NCBI RefSeq assembly: GCF_050003625.1 | Contig: NC_134397.1 | Location: forward strand, 225,990,537-226,054,536 | Reading direction: 5' to 3' | Length of the DNA: 64,000 nt | Origin: Haematobia irritans | Taxonomy: Eukaryota > Arthropoda > Insecta > Diptera > Muscidae | Shown: positions 1 to 11,642 of the stretch, piece after piece | How the letters are laid out: each line of letters begins with the position of its first letter | Numbering within the stretch: the stretch's first letter is position 1 | Notes under the pieces: model-generated | Databases searched by the model: none | The model's input: only the letters and a program-made list of their open reading frames with translations | Told to the model about the DNA's origin: nothing | Program-made: the position numbers and the translations under genes

Positions 1-1240
1 AAGGCAACAAATAATTTGTGTTCTCAATAACATAATTTGTACGTAATTTGTTGAGCATCCAACAGTACAAAATATTTGTTTTGAACATTACGTTCAATCC
101 TCAACAAATATTTTTTAATTTGAACGAAAAAATTTGTATGTGGTTTGTTGAAGTCTATCAATGACCTACAACAAATTTATTGGTGTATTGACAAAAAATT
201 AAATTGAAATTAAAATTGATAGAATTATGCTATGAATTGCAGCAAAATTGCAAATATGCCGGAAATATTTTGGAGATATTTTGTTAAGTACACACAGAGA
301 AGGAATATGACCAAAATGTTATTTTTGGACTGGGAACATGTAACATTTTTGTGTTGAAAATCCTATACTCTATATACTATATATAGTTTTGTAAATGTAT
401 GACGATTTTAAATTTGAGTAGTCCAGGGTCTAGCAAGCATTTTGACAACTATTTGCCCAGTGCTATATATTCTAGTTAATTAGAATTGTAATAACTCTAA
501 TCCCGATATTAATATGGTTTTATTAATTATCTCATACAACAAACACATTTAAGAAACTACCAAATTGAAAAATATAAGTTTTTTGCAGAAATTTATACAT
601 GCTTTTCTGTATTCTCTGATGAGTGAGCTCTTTGCTTGCTATCATACACGTGCATGTGCTCATACTCATTTTGTTCTAACGGTATTCTTCGCATACTTCT
701 TTTAGCTTTCGTACATATTCTCAGCGATGGGCGCGTAACCAGTCTTGTATTTTTGTTTTCATATCGATAGTAGTCAGCTAATTTCGCAACAAAACAATTT
801 GTTGAAAATTCAGAATATTTCTATTATTTCCTCTGTCAAGTATCTACAAACACATTTCAACAACAAATGCCTCATATTCAATAGACAAATTTGTTGAGCA
901 TCAGCAGATTTTACATACAAATAAAGTTGTTAATATTTATTTGCAGTTATTTTTTTGTGTGAGTCTTTTTGATCAACAGAGATGAAGACAATTTGAAGAT
1001 TAGCTAATAAAAGATAGGTTACAATGTTGTGGTTCCTGAAGTTAGAATTTTAAGTTGTTATATTTAGAGACTGAGTCATATTCTGAATGTAAAAGATCAT
1101 TTTGTTTAAAATCCAATGAAAACACACCATATGATCGAAACCTAAATCTTGTAATTTTTTACTCGAATTAAAATCGGAAAATTTTACTTCTACTTTCGAC
1201 CAATTTGGATAATAAGGCGCACTTAACTTCAAACTTATAT
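1..1240. other. AT-rich region without a recognisable gene
   Basis: No coding signal or splice-compatible domain is seen. The motif CAACAAAT / ATTTGTTG recurs many times, mainly at 1-180 and 780-950, and the phrase TTGTTGAGCATC occurs near 50 and again near 890 in the same orientation. This suggests an old mobile element whose ends lie about 0.9 kb apart, but I could not define termini or a target duplication. Confidence 0.4.
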
Positions 1241-2015
1241 CCTCAAAAAGTTAAATCTGAGCGGTGTGTTGCTAATCCATTGAAAGTTAGGCAAATCCAA
1301 TGAAAATTTGATGTCTAGGTTGCAGGAATTTAAATTGGAATTTCAGGAATTTAAATTTTCAGAATGGTAGCTCCATTATTAAAAGCTGTAGCGTGATTAT
1401 ACCTGGACGGACATCCATAGATCGTTTCACAATTTTTTTTCGATTTCAGAGATTTTTATTGTGAAATGGGATAAAAATTGTCCTCTAGAATATCAAAATT
1501 TCAACTCAGGAGATCGATCTAAAGGGTGAATACACTCTAACAAAAATCGGGAGGACCGGTGTGTTGCTATACCAATTTCGGCACACCAATTTATGGACTT
1601 AATATTCCTCTAAATTTCCGAAATCAGGGGAATTCAATTAAAAATGCAGTGTATGGATATTCAGAAATTAAATAGGGATATCAATTTATATGGGGGCTAT
1701 ATCCAAACTTGGACCGATATAACGTATATTTGAACTTGACCTGGTTGCCGTCAAAAAAATTGTGCAAATTTTAGGAATGGTCACTGTAGCGTGATTAAAA
1801 CAGTCAGACAGTGAGACGTACAACCTTATTTTTGCGGTGTGTAGAATTTCAAGAAGTCAAATCGGAAGATCGGTTTGCATGGGGTATATACCAAAACAAT
1901 GACCCATACACATCATTATATTGGGCCGATATAGCCCCTCTTCAAACGTGACCAGCGTGATATCTAATTTCAAAATGATAACTACATTATAAAAGGCGTG
2001 ATTACAACCGACATA
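1241..2015 (-). repeat. Decayed DINE-like fragment
   Basis: The stretch contains eroded versions of phrases typical of the DINE-like elements elsewhere in the window: 'tatgggggctatat', 'ggaccgatat', and 'gtagcgtgatta' followed by a short 'gacagacggac' block. The phrase around 'gcgtgattac' occurs three times (about 1390, 1790, 1998), suggesting a decayed tandem unit. The downstream Himar1 copy is inserted in this repeat, which resumes at 4918. Confidence 0.5.
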
Positions 2016-2081
2016 ACAGGTTGGCTGATAAGTCCCCGGTCTGAGACATAGATGGCGTCGCTAGTATTAAATGCATATTAT

Positions 2082-3738
2082 TATACCCTCCATCATAGGA
2101 TGGGGGTATATTATCTTTGTCATTCCGTTTGTAACACATCGAAATATTGCTCTAAGACCCCATAAAGTATATATATTCTGGGTCGTGGTGAAATTCTGAG
2201 TCGATCTAAGCATGTCCGTCCGTCCGTCCGTCTGTTGAAATCACGCTAACTTCCGAACGAAACAAGCTATCGACTTGAAACTTGGCACAAGTAGTTGTTA
2301 TCGATGTAGGTCAGATGGTATTGAAAATGGGCCATATCGGTCCACTTTTACGTATAGCCCCCATATAAAGGGACCCTCAGATTTGGCTTGTGGAGCCTCT
2401 AACAGAAGCATATTTCATCCGATCCGGCTGAAATTTGGTACATGGTGTTGGTATATGGTCTCTAACAACCATGCAATAATGGGTCCACATCGGTCTATAA
2501 TTATATATAGCCCCCATATAAACCGATCCCCAGATTTGGCTTGTGGAGCATCTAAGAGAAGCATATTTCATCCGATTCGGCTGAAATTTGGTACATGGTG
2601 TTGGTATATGGTCTCTAACAACCATGCAAAAATTTGTCCATATCGGTCCTTAATTATATATAGCCCCCATATAAACCGATCCCCAGATTTGGCTTGTGGA
2701 GCCTCTAAGAGGAGCATATTTCATCCGATCCGGCTGAAATTTGGTACATGGTGTTGGTATATGGTCTCTAACAACCATGCAAAAATTTGTCCATATCGGT
2801 CCTTAATTATATATAGCCCCCATATAAACCGATCCCCAGATTTGGCTTGTGGAGCCTCTAAGAGGAGCATATTTCATCCGATCCGGCAGAAATTTGGTAC
2901 ATGGTGTTGGTATATGGTCTCTAACAATCATGCAAAAATTGGTCCACATCGGTCCATAATTATATATAGCCCCCATATAAACCGATCTCCAGATTTGGCT
3001 TGCGAAGCCTCAAAGAGAAGCAAATTGCATCCGATCCTGCTGAAATTTGGTACATGGTACTAGTATATAGTCTCTAGCAACCGTGCAAAAATTGGTCCAT
3101 ATCGGTCCATAATTATATATAGCCCCAATATAAAACGTTCTCCAGATTTGACCTCCGGAGCCTCTTGGAGGAGCAAAATTCATCCGATCCGGCTGAAATT
3201 TGGTACATGGTGTTAGTATATGGTCTCTAACAACCATGCAAAAATTGGTCCACATCGGTCCATAATTACATATAGCCCCCATATAAGCCGATCCCCCGAT
3301 TTGGCTTACGGAGCTTCTTAGAGGAGCAAAAGTCATCCGATCCGATTGAAATTTGGTACGTGGTGTTAGTATATTGTCTCTAACAACCATGCCAAAAGTG
3401 GTCCATATCGGTCCAATTAATATATTTAGCCCCCATATAAGCCGATCCGGTTGAAATTTGCAACGTGGTGTTAGTATAAGGCCGCTTATAACCAAAATTT
3501 TATTTGTATAGAAACTTTAAACTTAATTATATACGTATTTAATCGGCCTTTTTTAGTTTAATATATACCACGTATGGACTATGTGGTATATATTACGGTG
3601 TTAGGAAGATTTATGATACCTTGCCATCGGCAAGTGTTACCACAACCCAAGTAATTCGATTGTGGATGACAGCCTTCAGTAGAAGTTTCTACGCAATCCA
3701 TGGTGGAGGGTACATAAGCTTCGACCTGGCCGAACTTA
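2082..3738 (+). mobile_element. DINE-1/mini-me-like element nested in Himar1 copy 1
   Basis: It starts TATACCCTCCATCATAGGAT and shows the TATATATATTC tract, the core GAGTCGATCTAAGCATG and a (GTCC)n run at 2215-2234. It then has a central tandem repeat whose TATAGCCCC phrase recurs at about 2508, 2661, 2814, 2967, 3120 and 3273, an exact 153-bp period. The 3' tail ends with GGCCGAACTTACG. Organisation and core agree with the mini-me/DINE-1 (Helentron-associated) class of dipteran non-autonomous elements. It lies in the 5' untranslated part of the mariner, so it inserted later. Because 153 is 51 codons, a repetitive frame of 262 codons stays open here; I do not consider it a gene. Confidence 0.85.
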
Positions 3739-3806
3739 CGTCTGTAAGTCAATTAGTGTGTGAGATAGAGTGTCTTTTGTGAAGCAAATTTGTTGTTGTA
3801 AAAAAA

Positions 3807-4848
3807 ATGGACAAAAAGGAATTTCGTGTTTTGATAAACTACTGTTTTTTGAAGGGAAAAAATACGGTGGAAGCAAAAACTTGGCTTGATAATGAGTATC
3901 CGGACTCTGCCCCAAAGAAATCAACAATAAATGATTAGTATGCAAAATTCAAGCGTGGTGAAATGAGCACGGAGGACGGTGAACGCAGTGGACGCCCGAA
4001 AGAGGTGGTTACCGACGAAAACATAAAAAAATCCACAAAATGATTTTGAATGACCGTAAAATGAAGTTGATCGAGATAGCAGAGGCCTTAAAGATATTAA
4101 AGGAACGTGTTGGTCATATCATTCATCAATATTTGGATATGCGGAAGCTCTGTGCAAAATGGGTGCCGCGCGAGCTCACATTTGAGCAAAAACAACAACG
4201 TGTTGATGATTCTGAGCGGTGTTTGCAGCTGTTAACTCGTAATACACCCGAGTTTTTCCGTCGATATGTGACAATGGATGAAACATGGCTCCATCACTAG
4301 ACTCCTGAGTCCAATCGACAGTCGGCTGAGTGGACAGCGACTGGTGAACCGTCTCCGAAGCGTGGTAAGACTCAAAAGTCCGCTGGCAAAGTAATGGCCT
4401 CTGTTTTTTGGGATGCGCATGGAATAATTTCTATCGATTATCTTGAGAAGGGAAAAACCATCAACAGTTACTATTATATGGCGTTATTGGAGCGTTTGAA
4501 GGTCGAAATCGCGGCAAAACGGCCCCATATGAAGAAGAAAAAAGTGTTATTTCACCAAGACAACGCACCGTGCCTCAAGTCAGAACGATGGCAAAAATTA
4601 ATGAATTGGGCTTCGAATTGCTTCCCCACCCACCGTATTCTCCAGATCTGGCCCCCAGCGACTTTTTCTTGTTCTCAGACTTCAAAAGGATGCTCGTAGG
4701 GAAAAAATGTGGCTGCAATGAAGAGGTGATCGCCGAAACTGAGGCCTATTTTGAGGCAAAACGGAAGGAGTACTACCAAAATGGTATCAAAAAATTGGAA
4801 GGTCGTTATAGTCGTTGTATCGCTCTTGAAGGGAACTATGTTGAATAA
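3807..4848 (+). pseudogene. Himar1-like mariner transposase, inactivated
   Basis: The frame begins ATG GAC AAA AAG GAA TTT, matching the mariner N terminus (helix-turn-helix region), and ends with GNYVE and TAA at 4846-4848, matching the family C terminus. The first catalytic aspartate is visible in VTMDETWLHH, the second in HQDNAPC and the third in APSDFFLF, so the DD34D triad residues survive. The frame is broken by an in-frame TAG where the family has Trp (near 3937), a one-base loss just before 4040, a TAG for Tyr after the WLHH motif near 4298, and a further shift after DNAPC near 4577. It cannot make a working cut-and-paste transposase. It is relatively little diverged from the Himar1 family, so the insertion is probably not ancient. 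Confidence 0.93.
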
Positions 4849-4933
4849 TAAAAACGAATTTTGACAAAAAAATGTGTTTTTCTTTGTTAGACCGAGGATT
4901 TATCAGCCAACCTATTACAGACGGACATCTTAG

Positions 4934-5766
4934 ATCGTCTTAGAATGGTGTTAGTATACGGTCTCAAACAACCATGCAAAAATTGGTCGAAATCGGTCCA
5001 TAATTATATATAGCCCCCATATAAACCGATCCCCAGATTTGGCTTGCGGAACCTCTAAGAGAACCAAACTTTATCCGATCCGGTTGAAATTTGTGGTACG
5101 TGGTGTTAGTAATATAGGGTCTGTAATAACCAAGAAAAAAATTGGCCATATCGGTCCATAATTATATATAGCCCCCATATAAACTGATCCTTAGATTTGA
5201 CCTCCGGAGCCTCTTGAAGGAGCAAATTTTATCCGATCCGGTTGAAATTTTGTACGTGGTGTTAGTATGTGGTCTTTAACAACCATGCCAAAATTGGTAC
5301 ATATCGGTCCATAATCATATGTAGCCCCCATATAAACCGATCCCCTGATTTGGTTTTGAAGCGTCTTGGAGCAGCAAATTTCATCCGATATATAGCCATC
5401 AGATAAATCGATGCCCAATCACACAAAAATTGGTCCATATCGGTTCATAATTGTATATAGCTCCCATATAAATCTACCCCCGTATTTCAATTCTGGCTCT
5501 CTAATTACCGCGCAAAAGTCCATATCGGTTAGTAATTATTTATGGACTTACTTATATATACCTTTTGTGTCCAATATTAACACGTCTGGACTAACTTGCA
5601 ATTTAGAAGACGATGTTAACAAGTTTTAAAATACCTTACCATCGGTAAGTATGACCACAACCCAAGTAATTCGATTGTGGATGATAGTCTTTAGTAGAAG
5701 TTTCTACGCATGGAGAAACTCTATGGAGGGTACACAACATTCGGCCTGGCCGTATATACTTGTTTA
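4934..5766 (+). mobile_element. DINE-like element, 5'-truncated
   Basis: About four central units (TATAGCCCCCATATAAACC phrases) are followed by the conserved 3' tail with ACCACAACCCAAGTAATTCG near 5653 and the terminal GGCCGTATATACTTGTTT near 5750. The hairpin and GTCY part are missing. Confidence 0.8.
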
Positions 5767-5875
5767 TTGTTCAAAAGTAAAATATTCTAAAATAATTTTA
5801 CATTTTAGGATTTGTTTAGAATTGTTCAAATTGGCTATATTTTGCACAAAATATGCCTTCAAAAGGACAAGATAA

Positions 5876-6046
5876 CAATGTTGACACAGTTGGTAGAATT
5901 CTACCAAAAATTTTAGATTTTTACTGTTTGGTAGAATGGTAGAAAGAAAAATTTTGACAACATTTTTATAATATAAATTTTTGAAAAATTTTTCTATAAG
6001 AATAAAATTTAAATAAAAATTATTTTTGGCCCATATAGCAGCCGTG
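5876..6046 (-). mobile_element. Short 29-bp-satellite TIR element
   Basis: One end reads TTGACACAGTTGGTAGAATT, a variant of the end seen at 63416 and 55651-55680. A few degraded 29-bp units (TTTGACAAC, TTTTTCTATAAGAA) follow, and the other end, TTTGGCCCATATAGCAGCCG, is a variant of the end at 44763-44802. It seems a small copy of the same element with both ends. Confidence 0.55.
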
Positions 6047-6224
6047 CAAAATAAACATCACACGCTGCACGAAAGTGGCTCTGTGATATTTTATCTCGGC
6101 GCACTCACTGTCTGGATACGATCAACACTTTAGTATTTTTTATTGCCAACTTTACTCTCCAAACCTGATCTGAGATGTGGAGATTTTGGTGACCATTATG
6201 TGCTATAAATGAAGCGAAGAACCT

Positions 6225-7480
6225 CCTTTTTTTTTTGGTTTACATGTGTTGAGTGCGATGGAGGTGAGTCCTGTTGGAATGTCTAAGTGTCCATGGACAA
6301 ATGTTTGTCAGGGCTTCAATACTGTCTTTAGGACATTTTCCCGATAATATTTATTTGTTGTCTATTTATTTTGAGTCCACGGCCATCGATCGTTTCGACA
6401 CCCCACACCCTTACAATTGTTGATGCTTAAGTGGTAATGTGCGTGAAGATAAATTGTAAATTGTAAATAGCTAAGACACAAACCAGACAGATTTAGCCGC
6501 GCACCGAATGGGTTAATTGAGTTATGCTAAGGCGACCAGGACCAGGATAGCGACCATATAGCCAGAAAGTACACATTACGACCTTTCTCCTGATACCAAA
6601 ATATACTGGGCATTTTTGCACAGTGGGACATTTTTCTTTATATTTCGGACGTAGTTTGAATTTTTGCATAAAATTGGACAAAACACAAATTTCTTGATTG
6701 GTATTGAATATAAAAACCTTTTAGCCATAATGTACACGTCACGCCCTTTCTCATGATACCAAAATATCCTGGGCAGGATTGCACAGTGGGCCAGTTTTCT
6801 TTATATTTCTATCATAGTTCGTAATTTCCTATTAACTTGGATAAAACACAATTTTCTGGATTGATTTAAAATATAAAAACCTTTTAGCCATAAAGTACAC
6901 GTCACGCCCTTTCTCTCGATACCAAAATATCCTGGGCAGGATTGCACAGTGGGGCATTTTTCCTTATATTCATCCATCCAAGTTAGTATTTTTCCATTAA
7001 ATTGGATAAAACACAATTTTCTGGATCGCTTTCGAATATAGCGACCATATAGCCAGAAAGTACACGTTACGACCTTTGTCCTGATACCAAAATATCCTGA
7101 GCATTTATGCACAGTGGCCTGAATTTATAAAAATTAAGGATCAATTAGTGTGGTTTTTTTCTACAATATCTCAATCGTTATTGTGTTTTTGATCTATATG
7201 ACCTTATTTTCTGAAAGTGCGCTCCTAGGCCTTTATTACTGCATCAAATTTGTCGCTTAGTTAATTTATTATTTGTCCAAAGTAGTCAAAATATATATAA
7301 AAATTTTTTGGTCGCCTTAGCATAACTCAATTAACCCATTCGGTGCGCGGCTAAATCTGTCTGGTTTGTGTCTTAGCTATTTACAATTTACAATTTATCT
7401 TCACGCACATTAAGGGGTAGTGACCAATCGAAGGTGTACATTTTCAACTGACCTCTTTGGCAAGTAAACTCGATCATTAT
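6225..7480 (-). pseudogene. Tc1/mariner-superfamily transposase fossil, FQQDS type
   Basis: On the minus strand the sequence near 6245-6285 reads FQQDSPPSHSTHV, the block around the second catalytic aspartate of a Tc1/mariner-superfamily transposase. Upstream in the protein (higher coordinates) come traces such as DGRGLKIN. Stops and frame changes are frequent, so it is dead. A perfect-TIR element (6437-7410) splits it. Related fossils lie at 22076-22320 and 36661-37570. The exact subfamily (DD41D-like or other) cannot be decided from these remnants. Confidence 0.7.
6437..7410. mobile_element. TIR element with identical ~101-bp inverted repeats
   Basis: The sequence 6435-6537 is, base for base, the reverse complement of 7310-7412. 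Since TA is self-complementary, the outer TA on each side reads as a target duplication, giving a 974-bp element starting ATGTGCGTGAAG and ending CTTCACGCACAT. The interior contains four copies of a unit with GATACCAAAATAT at about 6592, 6755, 6919 and 7083 (period 163-164 bp). No transposase is encoded. TA duplication suggests mobilisation by a Tc1/mariner enzyme. Identical arms indicate recent insertion or arm homogenisation. Confidence 0.9.
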
Positions 7481-7704
7481 GTTTGCTCACAAACTGTTCC
7501 ATTTGAAATGGCTTCGCAGTGGAAACCAAATTCGGTGACTAGACAAGCGAAATTTCTTTTAACAAGTAAAAAAACAATTAATAATGTGTTATATATTTTT
7601 TTAAATATTTCAAAAAACATTTATCTATTTTTGTCTTTTTATCGGCTATATTTAATATAGACACGGAATAATTTTGGTATGGCTGTTATCGGCCATACAC
7701 TAGC

Positions 7705-8502
7705 AAAATGTACAACCGGATCGGATGAATTTTGCTCCACCAAGAGGTTCCGGACGTCAAATCTGGGGATCGGTTTATATAAGGGCTATATATAATTATG
7801 GGCCGATGTGGACCAATTTTTGCGTGGTTGTTAGAGATCCTATACCAACATCATGTACCAAATTTCATCCGGATCGGATGAAACTTGCTTCTCTTAGAGG
7901 CTCCGCAAGCCAAATCTGGGGATAGGCTTATATATGGGGGCTATATATAATTATGGACCGTTGTGGACCAATTTGTGCAATGTTGTTAGAGACTAAATAC
8001 CAACACCATGTATGAAATTTGAGCCGGATAGGATGAAATTTGCTTCTCTTAGAGGCTCCGCAAGCCAAATCTGGGGATCGGTTTATATGGGGGCTATATA
8101 TAATTATGGACCCATGTGGACCAATTATTGCATGGTTGTTAGAGACCATATACCAACACCGTACCAAATTTCAGCCAGATCGGATGAAATATGCTTCTCT
8201 TAGAGGCGCAGCAAGCCAAATCTGTATATACGTAAAAGTGATCCGATATGGCCCATTTGCAATACCATCCGACCTACATCAATAACAACTAATTGTGCCA
8301 AGTTTCAAGTCGATAGCTTGTTTCGTTCGGAAGTTAGCGTGATTTCAACAGGCGGACGGACGGACGGACATGCTTAGATCGACTCAGAATTTCACCACGA
8401 CCCACAATATATATACTTTATGGAGTTTTAGAGCAATATTTCGATGTGTTACAAACGGAATGATAAAGTTAATATAGGCCCCATCCTATGGTGGATGGTA
8501 TA
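7705..8502 (-). mobile_element. DINE-like element, minus orientation
   Basis: Read on the minus strand it has the 5' hairpin region with CCATAGGATGGGGCC, the core GAGTCGATCTAAGCATG, a (GTCC)n run at about 8350-8369, the phrase GCTAACTTCCGAACGAAAC and three to four central units. The 3' tail is missing. Confidence 0.85.
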
Positions 8503-8554
8503 AGAAAGTAAACAAAGAATGAACATATAATAAACATTCCATCCCCCCCTGGGG

Positions 8555-8905
8555 ATTCAAACCTGTGCCACTTGACTTTTTCACTTCCCTGGAAGTTTTC
8601 TTGAGAAAATTTTGCAAATCACGAAAAAATTATTTTTTTATACAAAAATATATGCCGAAAATGACAATGACAAACAATCTTTTTAAAAAATGTTTGATAC
8701 AAAATTCGCCGCTGGTGAAAGAACGCTGGTGGTCAAGAACATCTCGATGTCATATTACGATCACACCGCAAACATTTGAATTGACGTTTCGATGCATCGT
8801 GTTCAATGGCAATTATGCTGAGTATGTTATGGCGTTCTGTTATGGTGCCAACGAACCCAGGTTCCACCCTTGGTTGAAGCGAAAAATTTTTCTAATTAAT
8901 TAGAA
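8555..8905 (+). repeat. tRNA-related SINE-like repeat, copy 1
   Basis: The stretch 8745-8905 matches the reverse complement of about 13350-13530 (shared phrases TGTTATGGTGCCAAC and GTTGAAGCG or GTGGAAGCG). In this orientation it carries a box A-like ATGCTGAGTATGTTATGGCG and, about 30 bp on, a box B-like AGGTTCCACCC, the internal RNA polymerase III promoter layout of a tRNA. Ser/Leu-type origin is a guess from GGCTGAGTG in the sister copy. Reading frames inside it are accidental. Confidence 0.55.
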
Positions 8906-10861
8906 AATATAAGTGTAATTAAAAAATTCAATGAACTTCCAAGGCACGACTTCTAAAGCAGTGCAAAGGATTTAAAAATGGATTACTTCCATCGTAGGAC
9001 AAGTCTATGTAAAATTCGTTGTAGATGGTCCAAGTTTCCTCTACTTTCAGACCATGAACTAGTGATCCAAACTAATTTTTGGAAGCTCTTTTGTTGTATA
9101 CATCGCCTTAAGACAGATCCATCAACAGTAATGTTACTCGATTTTCAAAACAATGCCAGCTGTTTTTGCACAAGTAAATTATATTTTGGCGAAAATGTTC
9201 TTCAACAAACAACTGGAATTAATTAATTGCCAAAAGGGAAGTGAAGCAGAGGAATCTTACCATCGACCAATGATTACCTCTTTGCAATCTTTGAGCTGTG
9301 GTCTTATATCTTCTCAACTTCAATTTTCTACTACCATCACTCTAGGAATATAAAACAATATCGTCCTTTTTGTGAGTTTTCCAAAGAGAACATTCAATAA
9401 TAGCAACTTATAATGTGACCATGTATACATTAATAATTTATTCTTGTCATACACAAAACTCATCATAGGCTGTGGTATTGGGGTCTGCCGTGTTTACTCT
9501 TCAACATCCTCCCCCCACCATCATGACTATGACTGGGACATCTGTTGACCTTTAAATGAAACAATTTTTGTTTTTGTTTATCATTTTGGACTTTCATTTC
9601 GTTTAAAGCTATGAAACAAAAAACGAAAAAAATACAAATTGAAATTTTCGAATTTTTCATAAAGAATCCTGGGCCAACAAAACAAAAGACAGTCATAAGC
9701 CAGCATAGAACAAAGGAATAGGATATCATAGCCAACATCCTTATCTTCATCATCATCTGGAAAAATATGTATGTGTATTATGAGCAAATCGAAAAAAGAG
9801 AAAATAAAAAAAAAACTTCTAAAAAACTGGTCATGATTGAAAATAGATATCAAAGATATTCTCAGCAATGTAGAATTTTATATAATGTCCTTTGGCATAC
9901 TGGCCCTGTCATTGTCTCAGCCTGTGGACTTTATTCATGGACTTTGAAATTGTGGCAATGCCAATTATTACAGTGCTTGGGAAATGTGTAGAAGCACTTT
10001 AGATTATGTTAAAGAATGTTATGGTTTCAGATTTATTTTAGATTTCAGATTTTCCACAGGGAAGTGGAAATTTTATCCCCGTCCAAAAAAACACGGGTGC
10101 CCTTCATCCGGATGAGTTGGCAAACATCGTATTGCCCGACCTTTTTAAATAATTTCCTAAAACTGTACCTTTCTACTTATTTTAATTTTAAAGGGAAAGT
10201 AGAAATTACTTGGTACGCTCAAAAAGTTTACTTGGATCCAAAGATTTTGACCTTCCTTTAAGGATTTTAGTATTGATTCCGAGCCAAACATGCAGCTTCT
10301 TTAAAATAAAGACATTTTTTTGGAGACCTATCTCGCTTTAAATCTAGGATCAATAAAATTCAAATGAGGATACAAATCTCATTTACCGAATTTTTATTCT
10401 GTTTTCACGTACAAATATGTTAAATGCCAGTTTAAAACTCCAAATTATAACTTTAAACCAAAGATGCAAAAGCATCAAAAGAAGTAAAATAAGAAAAATT
10501 TGCCTAAGTTCAAAGGCATGCGACTTTAACGGAGAGACGCAAATTTCCAAAATGTATGTCTTAAATTTAATTAATAAAAAAAATTTGATGCAAATATTAT
10601 AAACTTTATTTTAATTAAAATTTTGTTATTTTAAAGAATTTTAATATTTTGTTAATAAGGCATCCTAAAATTTAGTTTACGTAATTTTTAATATCACGAA
10701 AATATTTTTTTCAGTGTAGCTGGTTGGGGGGGGGTGATCTTCCGATTTTCTGAAAATTCAAAAATTCCTCGTATAAAAACTTGTGTTTTTATATATAGAA
10801 GTTGAAGGTGTAGATGTAGATGTTGAAGTTATGTTATGCCTTGGCGTAGCAAAGTATTTTC
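8906..10861. other. No gene recognised
   Basis: Non-repetitive-looking AT-rich DNA with short frames on both strands, none showing a familiar domain, consistent codon use or splice structure. There is an A-rich run at about 9790-9830 and a CCCCCCACC patch near 9510. Confidence 0.5.
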
Positions 10862-11075
10862 TCTATGTATCCCAGCAAAAAAAAAAAAAAAAATATTCCA
10901 AAAAAGTAGTTCGCATCCCCAATTTGTGATCCAGAAGTAGTGCAAACTTGGATCATCTCCAATGAATGGGCTCCAATGGGCTTGTCATAGGACGGAAGTA
11001 TTCGATTTTTGGATCCTTTGCATTGCTTTAGAAGTTGTGCCTTGGAAGTTCATTCGGAAGAAATTTGAAAAAACT
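10862..11075 (-). repeat. Fragment of CCCAGC-ended TIR element
   Basis: It starts TCCCAGC followed by a run of about 17 A and contains GGGCTTGTCATAGGACGGA, the reverse complement of TCCGTCCTATGACAAGCCC, a hallmark of the CCCAGC...GCTGGG elements at 36994-37547 and 62170-62748. Only one end is preserved. Confidence 0.6.
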
Positions 11076-11642
11076 AAAATACAAGATTTTTGTGCCCCAA
11101 TTTCAGTATTTTTTGTTACACTTTTATTTTCTTATTATCAACAGGAAAAGGAAAGTCTAAACTCGAGTGGGGCCAACTATATTATACCCTGCACCACTTG
11201 TAGATCCACATTTTTGATATCACATCAAATCCGTCGAATGTGTTGGGTGCTATAAATAAACTTTATGTTCCCATATACATATATTTAAATCTGACTCGAT
11301 CTGGACAAAATTTGTTAGACTTCTATAGACTTAAAATTTAGGTCGGCTAATGCCCTGGGGTTCCACCCCAAAATGTTAGTAGAAAAATATGGGAAAAATT
11401 TAAATCTGAAGCAATTTTTACGCAACTTTGCAAAAGTGTATTTATGATTTATCGGTCTATAGATATGTATTAGACGCATAGGAAAATTGCAGTCATTTTT
11501 ACAAGTTTTCGACTTAGCAGTGTCGTTTTTTTTCGTCCAAATCAGAAAAACATATATATAGGAGTTATATCTAAATCTGAACCGATTTCAACCAAATTTG
11601 GCTTGCAACGTTAATTCTAATCCCTGTGCAAAATTTCACTTA

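Larger units (their letters stand above)
2016..4915 (+). mobile_element. Himar1-like mariner, copy 1, split by a nested DINE
   Basis: The left end starts ACAGGTTGGCTGATAAGTCC directly after a TA at 2014-2015. The right end, GGATTTATCAGCCAACCTAT, is its inverted complement with two or three changes and is followed by TA at 4916-4917, the TA target duplication expected of mariners. Without the foreign block at about 2082-3738 the element would be about 1.24 kb, close to the usual mariner length of about 1.29 kb. The encoded pieces follow Himar1 of the irritans subfamily closely. Confidence 0.95.

Noticed and set aside
2215..2234. (GTCC)n runs as independent microsatellites (also 8350, 19255, 23660, 43240)
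   Set aside because: They sit at a fixed place in DINE/mini-me-like elements, next to the conserved GAGTCGATCT core, so they belong to those elements.
2275..3063. 262-codon open frame with 51-residue repeats
   Set aside because: It lies wholly in the central tandem repeats of a DINE-like element; openness follows from the 153-bp period, and the antisense strand is open as well. No signal peptide, domain or splice support.
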